Assembly: GCF_000429845.1 (NCBI RefSeq)
Contig: NZ_AUCQ01000033.1
Span: 1-43,919 of the forward strand
Direction of reading: 5' to 3'
Length of the DNA: 43,919 nucleotides
Origin: Comamonas composti DSM 21721
GTDB lineage: Bacteria > Pseudomonadota > Gammaproteobacteria > Burkholderiales > Burkholderiaceae_C
Positions 25,406 through 33,782 of the stretch are shown piece by piece. How positions within the stretch are numbered: the stretch's first letter is position 1; each line of letters opens with the position of its first letter. The notes beneath the pieces were generated by a model that worked only from the letters and a program-made list of their open reading frames with translations, was not told the DNA's origin and ran no database searches. The translations under genes and the position numbers were made by a program.

Positions 25406-25719
25406 GCCTTTTTTGAAAGCGTAAGCGCCTCTTTTGGAGGCGCCCATACGGCACTTGATGCGTCGTTGCCGGCCCTGGCCGTACGCAAGTACTGTCTGCG
25501 GGCCAGCGCCTCGCCTGAAGTGCCGTCTGGGCGTTGTGGAGGATGCGCTTGCGCCCGGCTGCGCTGCGCAGGCCCGCGCCGGCATCCCGAACAGCAGCAA
25601 AAACCATAGCTGGAAGCGCTTATCGAAAGCCAGTTTCAAATATATTCAGCTTTGAAACTGGCTCTCCATCAGCGAATAAAGCTCTCAATTTTCATAGTGC
25701 ACCTTTGGCACTCCGCGCC
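25406..25719 (+). repeat. Hairpin-rich intergenic region between modA and modB
   Basis: This 314-bp gap has no supported gene. It contains a 7-bp hairpin GCGCCTC/GAGGCGC (25426-25444) just after modA, a CCATAGCTGGAAGCGCTT segment (25604-25621) of the intergenic family also seen near 1230 and 36690, and a perfect 13-bp stem AGCCAGTTTCAAA/TTTGAAACTGGCT (about 25627-25663). These could dampen read-through so that the binding protein is made in excess over the permease. Confidence 0.6.
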
Positions 25720-26418
25720 GTGAACTCTCCCCTACTCAGCCCCGAAGACTGGGCCGCCATCACCCTCACGCTGGAGCTGGCCAGCGTCACCACCGTGCTG
25801 CTGCTGGTGCTGACCACACCGCTGGCCTGGTGGCTGGCGCACACGCGCTCGCGCTGGCGTGGGCCTATCGGGGCCGTGGTGGCCCTGCCCCTGGTGCTGC
25901 CGCCCACGGTGATTGGTTTTTACCTGCTGATCACCATGGGGCCCAATGGCCCGGTCGGCCATCTGACCCAGGCGCTGGGCCTGGGTCATCTGCCCTTTAC
26001 CTTCCCCGGTCTGGTGATCGGCTCGCTGGTGTACTCGCTGCCCTTTTCCGTGCAGCCGCTGCAGCGGGCCTTTGAATCCATGGGCAATCGTCCGCTGGAA
26101 GTGGCTGCCGCCCTGGGCGCCGGCCGGCTGGACAGGTTCTTCACCGTGGCTCTGCCGCTGGCGAGGCCCGGCTTCATCACCGCCGCCGTGCTGACCTTTG
26201 CCCACACCGTGGGCGAGTTCGGCATTGTGCTGATGCTGGGCGGCAATATCCCCGGCGTCACCCGTGTGGTCTCGGTGCAGATCTACGACCATGTGGAAGC
26301 CATGGAATACGCCCAGGCCCACTGGCTGGCCGGCGGCATGGTGGGCTTTGCCTTTGTGGTGCTGATGCTGCTGAACTGGCTGCAGCCCCGTGACAACCGC
26401 AACGCCTCGCCGCTATGA
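25720..26418 (+). CDS. modB: Molybdate ABC transporter permease
   Basis: A 232-residue ModB with five to six membrane helices. The GTG at 25720 was chosen because it gives the usual ModB length and N-terminus ([20 protein letters not shown]); no good ribosome binding site is visible. It contains the [11 protein letters not shown] segment typical of ModB and the ABC permease EAA loop [20 protein letters not shown]. The stop overlaps the modC start (ATGA). It forms the molybdate channel with ModC as motor. Confidence 0.92.
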   Translation: MNSPLLSPEDWAAITLTLELASVTTVLLLVLTTPLAWWLAHTRSRWRGPIGAVVALPLVLPPTVIGFYLLITMGPNGPVGHLTQALGLGHLPFTFPGLVIGSLVYSLPFSVQPLQRAFESMGNRPLEVAAALGAGRLDRFFTVALPLARPGFITAAVLTFAHTVGEFGIVLMLGGNIPGVTRVVSVQIYDHVEAMEYAQAHWLAGGMVGFAFVVLMLLNWLQPRDNRNASPL

Positions 26419-27527
26419 ACCCGGATTCCATGAACGCCTCCCCTCAGGCCGAGCGCCACATCACCGCCCGCCTGCAGCTGCAGCGCGCCGACTTTGCGCT
26501 GGATGTGGACCTGCAACTGCCCGGCCAGGGCGTGACTGCGCTGTTCGGCCCCTCGGGCTGCGGCAAGACCACGCTTTTGCGCAGCATTGCCGGGCTGGAG
26601 CGCGCACGCGGAGCGGTCACCGTCAACGGCGAGCGCTGGCAGGACGATGCCGCGCGCCACTGGCTGCCCACCCACCAGCGTGCGCTGGGCTATGTGTTCC
26701 AGGAAGCCAGCCTCTTTCCCCATCTGACGGCCGAGGACAACATCCGCTACGGCCTGCGCCGTACGCCCCAGGCACGCCAGCGCGTGGCGCTGGAGCAGGT
26801 CATCGAACTGCTGGGCATTGCCCAACTGTTGCCGCGCAAGCCCTCCACCCTGTCCGGCGGCGAGCGCCAGCGCGTGGCCATAGCCCGCGCCCTGGCCACC
26901 AGCCCGCGCGTGCTGCTGATGGACGAGCCGCTGTCTGCGCTGGATGCCCAGCGCAAGGCCGAGTTGCTGCCTTATTTCGACAAGCTGCAGGCCCATCTCG
27001 ACATTCCCGTGCTCTATGTCAGCCACTCACTGGACGAAGTGGCCCGCCTGGCCAGCCAGCTGGTGCTGCTGCGCGCCGGCAAGGTCATGGCCCAGGGCGA
27101 GACGGCCAGCCTGCTGTCGCGCCTGGACCTGCCGCTGGCCCAGGGCGACACCGCCGCCGCTGTGGTGCCCGCCACCGTCACCGCCCACGACGCGGCCCAG
27201 CACCTGACCACGGCCGGCTTTGACGGCGGCCAGCTGCGCCTCGTGGGTAGCCAGGCACACCAGCCCGGCACGGCCGTGCGCCTGCGCATACAGGCCCGCG
27301 ATGTGAGCGTGGCGCTGACGGCGCCCCGGGACTCCAGCATCCTCAATGTGCTGCCGGTGGTGATTGCCGCCATACAGCCCGACGCCCAGGGCCACGCCAT
27401 GCTGCAGCTGCAGGCCGGCACCACCACGCTGCTGGCACGGCTGAGCCTGCATTCGGTGCAGCAGCTGGGGCTGCAGGTGAGCCAGCCTGTGTTTGCGCAG
27501 GTCAAGGGCGTGGCACTGCTGGATTGA
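26415..27527 (+). CDS. modC: Molybdate ABC transporter ATP-binding protein
   Basis: A 370-residue ModC. The Walker A motif is GPSGCGKTT, the signature [15 protein letters not shown] and the Walker [13 protein letters not shown]; the switch His lies in YVSHSLDE. The C-terminal third is a TOBE/Mop molybdate-binding domain ([18 protein letters not shown], then [13 protein letters not shown]), which senses intracellular molybdate and can inhibit transport. It overlaps modB by four bases. A GCAGCC/GGCTGC hairpin (27539-27553) follows. Confidence 0.93.
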   Translation: MNPDSMNASPQAERHITARLQLQRADFALDVDLQLPGQGVTALFGPSGCGKTTLLRSIAGLERARGAVTVNGERWQDDAARHWLPTHQRALGYVFQEASLFPHLTAEDNIRYGLRRTPQARQRVALEQVIELLGIAQLLPRKPSTLSGGERQRVAIARALATSPRVLLMDEPLSALDAQRKAELLPYFDKLQAHLDIPVLYVSHSLDEVARLASQLVLLRAGKVMAQGETASLLSRLDLPLAQGDTAAAVVPATVTAHDAAQHLTTAGFDGGQLRLVGSQAHQPGTAVRLRIQARDVSVALTAPRDSSILNVLPVVIAAIQPDAQGHAMLQLQAGTTTLLARLSLHSVQQLGLQVSQPVFAQVKGVALLD

Positions 27528-27556
27528 GTGCACGCTTTGCAGCCTGCGGCTGCCTG

Positions 27557-27578
27557 AGAGCGTGTTCACGATCTCTAC
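27557..27578 (+). repeat. Left-end stub of the palindromic repeat
   Basis: Variant AGAGCGTGTTCACGATCTC plus TAC; the homology to the complete copies stops at 27578. It follows modC by 29 bp and abuts the start of the lower-GC siderophore block. The rest of the 305-bp gap up to 27832 holds the Fur box at 27731 and no gene I can support. Confidence 0.8.
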
Positions 27579-27730
27579 ATTCGATGTGGCCCGAGAGATC
27601 CGGCAATGTGGGGGCACATGGTGCGCCACAGCCTGAACTGCCTGCCCTGCAAAAACGTGCGGCAGTGGCTGCAGAAAATTGCGCCTCCCAACGACTGTCT
27701 TAATTTAGAGATGAACTGCCCACATTAAAC

Positions 27731-27749
27731 GATAATGATTTTCATTTAA
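27731..27749 (+). promoter_or_regulatory. Fur box upstream of the siderophore operon
   Basis: GATAATGATTTTCATTTA closely follows the Fur consensus GATAATGATAATCATTATC, with the two central ATGAT/TCATT half-sites intact. It lies about 85 bp upstream of the first permease start. Iron-bound Fur would repress the FatDCEB-type operon. Confidence 0.8.
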
Positions 27750-27832
27750 AAGATATGCTTGCCAACATATGAAATTGCGAAGCCCAAGTCGTTGAACTCG
27801 GGCCCGCACGGGGATATTTGGCTGGGGGTTTT

Positions 27833-28777
27833 GTGATCCGTGGATGGCATGTTGTCGTTTTTGTAGCTGCCTGCATGGCATCACTTTTCTTGGGGGCAAA
27901 ACAGCTTTCCTGGCTTTCTCTATTCGCAATGACCGATGACGTCAGATTGACGTTTCTCGCAAGCCGGCTCCCCAGGCTAGCGGCGATCCTATTGACCGGT
28001 GCGGGTCTCGCCGTCTGCGGTGTAATTCTCCAGCAACTTGTTCGCAACCGCTTCGTGGAGCCTGCCACGTCCGGCGGCTTGGATGCCGCGAAGCTGGGCA
28101 TTCTGGCTTCACTGGTCATCGCCCCGTCCGGCGGGCAGGCCGCAAAGATGCTGTGCGCCTTTCTTGTCTGTTTCGCCGCCAACCTGGTGTATGTGGCGGT
28201 CATCCGCCGCATCCGTTTCAGAAGCACCGTATTGGTCCCCGTGGTGGGACTGATGTATGGCAGCGTTTTGAGCGCAATCGCCGAGTTTTATGCCTATCGC
28301 CACAACATCGTCCAGAACATGCAGGGCTGGCTGCTCGGCGATTTCTCCAAGATTGTCCAAGGCAACTACGAGGTCGTCTTCCTCATCCTGCCAATTGTGG
28401 TGCTCTGCTATTTCTATACCCATCGGTTCATGCTGGCCGGCATGGGCGAGGGCCTGGCCTCCAGCCTGGGGCTGAACTACGCGGCCACGGTCATCCTAGG
28501 CTTGCTGCTGGTGTCGCTCGCCGTGTCTGTTTCGGTCATTACGGTCGGCGCAATCCCATTCGTCGGGCTGCTCGTTCCCAATTTAGTGGCCTTGCGCTAC
28601 GGCGATAACCTGCGCAGGACGCTACCTGTCATCGCGCTGTGGGGCGCCGCGCTCGTGCTGGCCTGCGATCTCGTCAGCCGGCTGGTGATCTATCCATTCG
28701 AGGTCCCCGTCGGAATGACGACCGGCAGCCTCGGCGGGGCACTCTTCTTCGTGCTCCTGTTGCGGAAGGGGCGCTAA
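27833..28777 (+). CDS. Siderophore ABC transporter permease (FecCD family, FatD-like)
   Basis: A 314-residue permease with about nine membrane helices. The GTG at 27833 was chosen for the GGGGG upstream; an in-frame TTG at 27818 would add five residues. Family landmarks: RLPRLAAILLTGAGLAVCGV (FecCD N-terminal motif), NRFVEPATSGGLDAAKLGIL, and the C-terminal GAIPFVGLLVPNLVALRYG with PVGMTTGSLGGALFFVLLL. It pairs with the next gene to form the inner-membrane channel. The stop overlaps the next start (TAATG). Codons are less GC-biased than those of modABC. Confidence 0.88.
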   Translation: MIRGWHVVVFVAACMASLFLGAKQLSWLSLFAMTDDVRLTFLASRLPRLAAILLTGAGLAVCGVILQQLVRNRFVEPATSGGLDAAKLGILASLVIAPSGGQAAKMLCAFLVCFAANLVYVAVIRRIRFRSTVLVPVVGLMYGSVLSAIAEFYAYRHNIVQNMQGWLLGDFSKIVQGNYEVVFLILPIVVLCYFYTHRFMLAGMGEGLASSLGLNYAATVILGLLLVSLAVSVSVITVGAIPFVGLLVPNLVALRYGDNLRRTLPVIALWGAALVLACDLVSRLVIYPFEVPVGMTTGSLGGALFFVLLLRKGR

Positions 28778-29721
28778 TGCGTGTTTCGAAGTCGGTGCTC
28801 TTTGCCGCAACCTTGGGCTTGGCGACTGCATTCCTGCTGTTCCGCTCCGGACTCGATTTCGGGTATGTCATTCCGAACAGGCTCATCCGAATCGGTGCCA
28901 TTGCAATTGGCGGGATCTGCGTCGCCTGCGCCTCCATTTGCTTCCAGACCATTGCCGGAAACCGCATCCTCACGCCAGCCATCATGGGCTATGAAGGGGT
29001 TTTCCTGCTCCTGCAGTCCACGCTGACGCTGGTGCTTGGTGGCCACACACGCATCGTGTTCGGGAACAGCGCGAATTTCCTGATCTCGCTCGGGTGCATG
29101 CTGGCCTATTCCTGGGCGTTGCATCGCTGGCTTTTCAAGGATGGGAGGCGCGACATCTACTTTCTGCTGCTGCTGGGACTGGTCCTCAGCATGGTGATGG
29201 GCACGCTGGCCCAGTTCGTTCAGCTCAAGATCAGCCCCAGCGACTTTGGGATGGTGCAAAGCCTGATCTACGCGACGTTCAACCGGGCACAGGCCGACCA
29301 GCTCGGCTATTCGGCACTGCTGCTCGTAGGCGTCCTCGTGGTGGGCGCCAAAACGCTACCTTACCTTGATGCCATTGCGCTGGGAAAGAACCGGGCGATC
29401 TCACTGGGCGTGGACTACCCACGGTACGTCAGGCTCTATCTGATCTTGACGGCCGTCCTGGTTGCGACCTCGACGAGCCTGATCGGTCCAACGGGCTTCA
29501 TGGGAATCTTTGTGGCAAATCTCACCTACACGATAGCTGCTTCGGCCCGGCACCGCGCGATGCTGCCCATTGGTTGCGCGATAGCCATCACCATCTTCCT
29601 TGTCGCTCAATTCCTCGTGGAGCATGTCTTCAACTATACGACCACGGTCAGCATCCTCATCAACATGCTTGGAGGGGCTTACTTCCTGATTCTGATGGTG
29701 CGAACCAAGGGCAACGCATGA
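28777..29721 (+). CDS. Siderophore ABC transporter permease (FecCD family, FatC-like)
   Basis: A 314-residue second permease, same length as its partner, with RLIRIGAIAIGGICVACASI, FQTIAGNRILTPAIMGYEGV and the C-terminal GPTGFMGIFVANLTYTIA and LINMLGGAYFLILM. These match the FatC/VctG side of FecCD permeases. Translation is coupled at both ends: TAATG with the upstream gene and ATGA with the ATPase gene. It transports a ferric siderophore whose identity is unknown. Confidence 0.88.
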   Translation: MRVSKSVLFAATLGLATAFLLFRSGLDFGYVIPNRLIRIGAIAIGGICVACASICFQTIAGNRILTPAIMGYEGVFLLLQSTLTLVLGGHTRIVFGNSANFLISLGCMLAYSWALHRWLFKDGRRDIYFLLLLGLVLSMVMGTLAQFVQLKISPSDFGMVQSLIYATFNRAQADQLGYSALLLVGVLVVGAKTLPYLDAIALGKNRAISLGVDYPRYVRLYLILTAVLVATSTSLIGPTGFMGIFVANLTYTIAASARHRAMLPIGCAIAITIFLVAQFLVEHVFNYTTTVSILINMLGGAYFLILMVRTKGNA

Positions 29722-30494
29722 TTAAAACCAAGAATCTGACGAAAGTTTATGGCGACAACCAGGTCATTTCCGACGTCAATATTTCCGTCCCGCACGGAAA
29801 GCTCACTGCGCTGATCGGGCCGAATGGTGCAGGAAAAAGTTCTTTGCTCATGGCATTGGGGCGGCTGCTCGAGCCTACGAGTGGCGAGGTGCTCCTGGAT
29901 GGCCAAGAGGCCTCCACCATCCGACACAGCGCGTACGCGAAAAAGATCGCAACACAGCCCCAATCACCGGACATCAGCCTGCGTCTCACAGTGGAAGAGC
30001 TGGTGAGCTTCGGGCGCTTCCCATATAGCAAGGGAGCGCTTACTGAAGATGATCACCGTGAGGTCGATGACGCAATTTCCTTCCTGTCTCTGGAGCCTTT
30101 GCGCGCCACCTTGCTGGACGAGTTGAGCGGAGGACAGCGGCAGATGGCCTTCCTCGCCATGGCCATCGCGCAACAGACGGAATGCCTGTTGCTGGACGAG
30201 CCGCTCAACAACCTCGACATGAAGCATTCGGTCCAAGTCATGCGGGCGCTTCGCACGCTGTGCGACGAAAAGGCTCGCACCGTCGTCATGGTGATTCATG
30301 ACATCAATTTCGCGGCGAACTATTCCGATCACATCATCGCCATGCGGCGTGGTGCAGTCCAGTTTGCCGGCCCCGTTGATGAGGTCATCTCAGAGGAAAG
30401 CCTTCGCTCCCTCTACGACCTCAATTTCGAGATCACGCACACCAGGCACGTCCGCCTGTGCAATTACTTCAAGCCAACCGGAAAATTTCAATGA
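29718..30494 (+). CDS. Siderophore ABC transporter ATP-binding protein (FatE-like)
   Basis: A 258-residue ATPase with Walker A GPNGAGKSS, Q-loop near TQPQSPDI, signature LSGGQRQMAFLAMAI and Walker B CLLLDEPLNNLD, then VIHDINFAANYSDHIIAM with the switch His. It ends with an RHVRLCNYF tail. It powers the two upstream permeases. Start and stop both overlap neighbouring genes by ATGA. A spot count gives 33 G/C in 60 bases at 30001-30060 compared with 43 of 60 in modC at 26521-26580, supporting a different origin. Confidence 0.9.
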   Translation: MIKTKNLTKVYGDNQVISDVNISVPHGKLTALIGPNGAGKSSLLMALGRLLEPTSGEVLLDGQEASTIRHSAYAKKIATQPQSPDISLRLTVEELVSFGRFPYSKGALTEDDHREVDDAISFLSLEPLRATLLDELSGGQRQMAFLAMAIAQQTECLLLDEPLNNLDMKHSVQVMRALRTLCDEKARTVVMVIHDINFAANYSDHIIAMRRGAVQFAGPVDEVISEESLRSLYDLNFEITHTRHVRLCNYFKPTGKFQ

Positions 30495-31507
30495 GAGTCT
30501 CGTACCGCCTGCCCGGATTCCTCGTCGCCGCATTGACGCTGGCCTGCATGCTGCAAGGATGTCAGCGCGAGCAGACCGAAGCCCCGCCCTCCGGCCCGGT
30601 CAACACTGCCACATCGCAGGCGCCTGCCAACGATGCAAAAAGCATCGAGATACAGCATAAATTGGGCTCGACCGTCGCACCTGCCAATCCCCAACGGGTA
30701 GTCGCCTACGACATGAGCGTACTGGACTCGTTGGATCAACTCGGCATCTCCATTGCCGGCATGCCGAAAGACTATGTTCCGAACTACCTGACGACATACA
30801 AGCGTGACGCAGCCATCGCCGATGTGGGATCCGTGCTCCAGCCGAACCTTGAGAAGCTCCATGCCACGAAGCCGGACCTGATCCTGATCTCTCCGCTCGT
30901 GGCTTGGAGCTACGAGGACTTGTCCAAGATCGCGCCAACGATCTACTTCGATATTGACTTCATGAATGCCCATGGCGGCTTCATCAAAGGAGCGGCGGAA
31001 CAATTGACGACGCTGGGCCGTGTATTCGGCGTGGAAGACCGTGCCCGCGACAAGATCGACGAGATCAACCAAAAAGTGGCGGCAGCGAAGACGGTCACCA
31101 AAGGCCGGCCAGAGCGCGCGCTCATCGTGATGTACAACAATGGCTCCTTCACTGCGTTCGGCGTGCAATCGCGCTACGGTTTCATTTATGACACGCTTGG
31201 CGTCACGCCTGCCAGCACACACATCGAACCGGGTATGCACGGACAACCGATCTCGAACGAATTTATCGTCGAGGCCGATCCGGACATCCTCTATGTCATC
31301 GACCGCACGGCGGCAGTGGAGCGCCATGCCGCGAATCCCGCGGATCTCAACAATCCCTTGATTCGGCAGACCAAAGCTTGGAAGAATGGCCGTGTCGTGA
31401 TGGCCGACCCCGATGTCTGGTATCTCTCCGGAGCGGGCGCAGGCTCGGTTCAGACACTCATTGACCAGGTCCTCCAAGGGTATGAGGCCAACCCCAAGCG
31501 CCCCTGA
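30491..31507 (+). CDS. Siderophore-binding lipoprotein (FatB-like)
   Basis: A 338-residue lipoprotein (signal ending in MLQGC). The mature protein has the helical-backbone binding-protein fold: IEIQHKLGSTVAPANPQRVV, LEKLHATKPDLILISPL, LSKIAPTIYFDID, then DPDILYVIDRTAAVERHAAN and DPDVWYLSGAGAGSVQTLID. It collects the ferric siderophore and delivers it to the permeases encoded upstream. It is a paralogue of the protein at 233-1204. Gene order D-C-E-B matches Fat/Vct-type operons. No TonB-dependent receptor or siderophore synthesis genes are in the window, so use of a foreign siderophore is possible. Confidence 0.9.
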   Translation: MRVSYRLPGFLVAALTLACMLQGCQREQTEAPPSGPVNTATSQAPANDAKSIEIQHKLGSTVAPANPQRVVAYDMSVLDSLDQLGISIAGMPKDYVPNYLTTYKRDAAIADVGSVLQPNLEKLHATKPDLILISPLVAWSYEDLSKIAPTIYFDIDFMNAHGGFIKGAAEQLTTLGRVFGVEDRARDKIDEINQKVAAAKTVTKGRPERALIVMYNNGSFTAFGVQSRYGFIYDTLGVTPASTHIEPGMHGQPISNEFIVEADPDILYVIDRTAAVERHAANPADLNNPLIRQTKAWKNGRVVMADPDVWYLSGAGAGSVQTLIDQVLQGYEANPKRP

Positions 31508-31556
31508 GTTCGAGAGTCACACGCCTGCCGAATGCAATATATGGCCCGCGACCGAA

Positions 31557-32351
31557 CTATCGCAGCGCGGCGAAATACTGCGTCGGCGATTGGCCCAACG
31601 CCTTCTTGAACATCGTGATAAACGCCGTCACTGAATCGTAGCCCAGGTTTCCGGCGACCCGCTGTACCGGCACCTCCGCCGCGAGCTGACCCAGCGCAAC
31701 AATCAAATGCAGTTGCTGGCGCCAGCGTCCAAACGTCAGTCCGGTTTCTTGCACGACGAGCCGCGCCAGGGTTCTTTCGCTCATGGCGAGTTCCTGCGCC
31801 CATTCAGCCAGAGTGCTCCGGTTTGCAGGATCCGCCACCAATGTGTCTGCGATGCGGCGCAGCTTCGGATGCGCCGAGATGGGCAGGTAAAGCTGCTCTA
31901 CCGGTGCAGCAGCCAACTGCTCCAAAAGCACTGCGGCAACACGGGCCGTCGGCCCTTTTTGCGGGTACGCCGCAGGCTGGTCAGCCAAGTGCACGATGAG
32001 TTCCCGCACCAGCGGGCTGATGGCCAAAGTACAGCATTCATCAGGCATCCGCGCGACATCCGGCTCTATGAACAAAAAGAAGATACGGGCGTTGTCAGTC
32101 GCACGATTGCTATGCGGCATTCCTCCGGGAATCCACACCGCGTGGTGCGGCGGCACCATCCACATCGCCTTGGGCACCGTGCAGGTCACCCCTCCGCTCA
32201 ATGCCAGTACCAGCTGTCCCTTGCGGTGCTGATGCACCGGTTGTTCGACATCGTTGCGCTGAACGTCCAACCGCCATGCCACAGCTGGCCGATCGAACGT
32301 GTCCGGGTCGAAGTCATTGATCGAGTGAGCCAGTGGCGCATGTATTGTCAT
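31557..32351 (-). CDS. AraC-family regulator (NimR/YeaM-like)
   Basis: A 264-residue regulator. The N-terminal cupin-type sensor (residues about 20-95: HQHRKGQLVLALSGGVTCTV, then VPPHHAVWIPGGMPHSNRA) is followed by a C-terminal double helix-turn-helix (STLAEWAQELAMSERTLARL, then VPVQRVAGNLGYDSVTAFIT and FKKALGQSPTQYF). This layout matches E. coli NimR (YeaM). It is divergent from an NimT-like transporter gene, the arrangement known from E. coli, where NimR controls the nimT efflux gene for 2-nitroimidazole. It converges with the siderophore operon, ending 49 bp from it. Confidence 0.85.
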   Translation of the reverse strand: MTIHAPLAHSINDFDPDTFDRPAVAWRLDVQRNDVEQPVHQHRKGQLVLALSGGVTCTVPKAMWMVPPHHAVWIPGGMPHSNRATDNARIFFLFIEPDVARMPDECCTLAISPLVRELIVHLADQPAAYPQKGPTARVAAVLLEQLAAAPVEQLYLPISAHPKLRRIADTLVADPANRSTLAEWAQELAMSERTLARLVVQETGLTFGRWRQQLHLIVALGQLAAEVPVQRVAGNLGYDSVTAFITMFKKALGQSPTQYFAALR

Positions 32352-32375
32352 TATTTAGAGATTAGTTGTCTTTAT
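32345..32375. promoter_or_regulatory. Direct-repeat operator candidate between nimR- and nimT-like genes
   Basis: TTGTCATTAT (32345-32354) and TTGTCTTTAT (32366-32375) are repeated with one mismatch and start 21 bp apart, two helical turns, as expected for an AraC-type dimer site. The first copy overlaps the regulator start codon at 32351, suggesting autorepression. Both lie upstream of the transporter gene. Confidence 0.55.
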
Positions 32376-32441
32376 GTCTATATTAAATCAATGCGATCAT
32401 CCGTAAAGTTGGGATGTTCATTCAGCATGGAAAGAATGGTT

Positions 32442-33617
32442 ATGAGCTCCTCAACATATCGACGGAATGCAAGTGGTGCGGTCATATTGATCGGCATCCT
32501 GTTGGTTGCATCCAATTTGCGGGCGCCCTTTACGGGATTGCCTCCGCTGCTAGGCACGATCCAGGCAGATTTCGGCTTGAGTACCTTGGCAACCGGCGCT
32601 TTGACGACGTTGCCGCTGCTGGCATTCGCGCTGCTGTCGCCATTCAGCGCATTGCTGGCACGCAAATATGGCTTGGAGCGCACCTTGTTCGCGGCCGTGG
32701 CTGCCATCGCGCTGGGAATCGCACTGCGTTCGGCTCCCGCCGTCTGGTGCCTGTACGTGGGCACGGGGATCATCGGCATGGGCATCGCCGTGGGCAACGT
32801 GCTGCTGCCCAGCCTCGTCAAGCGCGACTTTCCTCGCCATGTGGCCTCTCTGACGGGAGCCTATGCGCTGGCGATGGGTGTTGCTGCCGCCTTGGGCTCG
32901 GTCGCCGTCATTCCCCTGGCCCAAGTCTGGGGCTGGCAATCAGCATTGCTGGCATTTCTGATTCTTCCTGCGGCGGCAATGGCTGTGTGGATGACACAGC
33001 TTTCCGACCACTCCCAACCCGCTGCAAAGACATCGACACCACCGCATGATGGCAAAGTCTGGCACTCGACACTGGCCTGGCAGGTCACGCTGTTTCTCGG
33101 CCTCAATTCCACGATCTATTACATCGTCGTCGGCTGGCTGCCCTCCATCCTGACGGATGCCGGTATGTCGCCAGCACAAGCAGGCTCCATGCACGGCGTT
33201 TTGCAACTGGCGACGGCCGTACCGGGACTGTTGCTCGGCCCCATCCTGCGCCGCATGCGCGATCAGCGCCTTGCCGCGGCGGCGGTCTGCCTGTTCTCGG
33301 CCATTGCATTGCTGGGCTTGTGCATAGCTCCGAAGTTCGCCCTTGTCTGGTCGATTCTGTTCGGGATCGGCACTGGCGCGGGGATCATTCTGGGACTGTC
33401 TTTTATTGGCCTTCGCACCGGCAATGCGCATCAGGCTGCAGCACTGTCGGGCATGTCGCAATGCATTGGTTATCTGCTGGCGGCAGCCGGACCCATGGCG
33501 ATCGGAGCATTGCACGATGCACTGGGTGGCTGGACGATTTCCCTTGTGCTGTGCATGGGGCTCGCGCTTGTCGCGGCGCTGGTCGGTGTACTGGCGGGGC
33601 GCAACCGCAGCCTATGA
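32442..33617 (+). CDS. MFS transporter of the CynX/NimT family
   Basis: A 391-residue major facilitator with 12 predicted helices, the usual NimT length. The ATG at 32442 has GGAAAGA upstream; further ATG codons at 32391 and 32427 are in frame. Motifs: LVASNLRAPFTGLPPLLGTI (typical N-terminus of CynX/NimT proteins), LLARKYGLERTLFAAVAAIA, MGIAVGNVLLPSLVKRDFP, and the second half GLRTGNAHQAAALSGMSQCI. In E. coli the family member NimT exports 2-nitroimidazole. The substrate here is unknown. Confidence 0.85.
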   Translation: MSSSTYRRNASGAVILIGILLVASNLRAPFTGLPPLLGTIQADFGLSTLATGALTTLPLLAFALLSPFSALLARKYGLERTLFAAVAAIALGIALRSAPAVWCLYVGTGIIGMGIAVGNVLLPSLVKRDFPRHVASLTGAYALAMGVAAALGSVAVIPLAQVWGWQSALLAFLILPAAAMAVWMTQLSDHSQPAAKTSTPPHDGKVWHSTLAWQVTLFLGLNSTIYYIVVGWLPSILTDAGMSPAQAGSMHGVLQLATAVPGLLLGPILRRMRDQRLAAAAVCLFSAIALLGLCIAPKFALVWSILFGIGTGAGIILGLSFIGLRTGNAHQAAALSGMSQCIGYLLAAAGPMAIGALHDALGGWTISLVLCMGLALVAALVGVLAGRNRSL

Positions 33618-33643
33618 CATGACTTTGAAAGATTCATGCCATG

Positions 33644-33697
33644 CCTTCGGGCCCGTGCCTTTGCGGGCGCGCCGCAAGGAGATCGCAAAAGCGTTCT
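33644..33697 (+). repeat. Degenerate right-end fragment of the palindromic repeat
   Basis: CCTTCGGGCC, GTGCCTTTGCGGGCG and then a terminal GGAGATCGCAAAAGCGTTCT correspond to the middle and right end of the complete copies, with the intervening hairpin deleted and several substitutions. It lies between the nimT-like gene and fdhD. The remaining gap 33698-33782 contains no other feature I can support. Confidence 0.65.
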
Positions 33698-33782
33698 CAC
33701 GTGCTCGTACTTGTCACGCCACGATTTTGCAGAACCCTGCCGCCAGCACCCAACTGTGCCCGCGTTTGATAATGCAGGCGCT

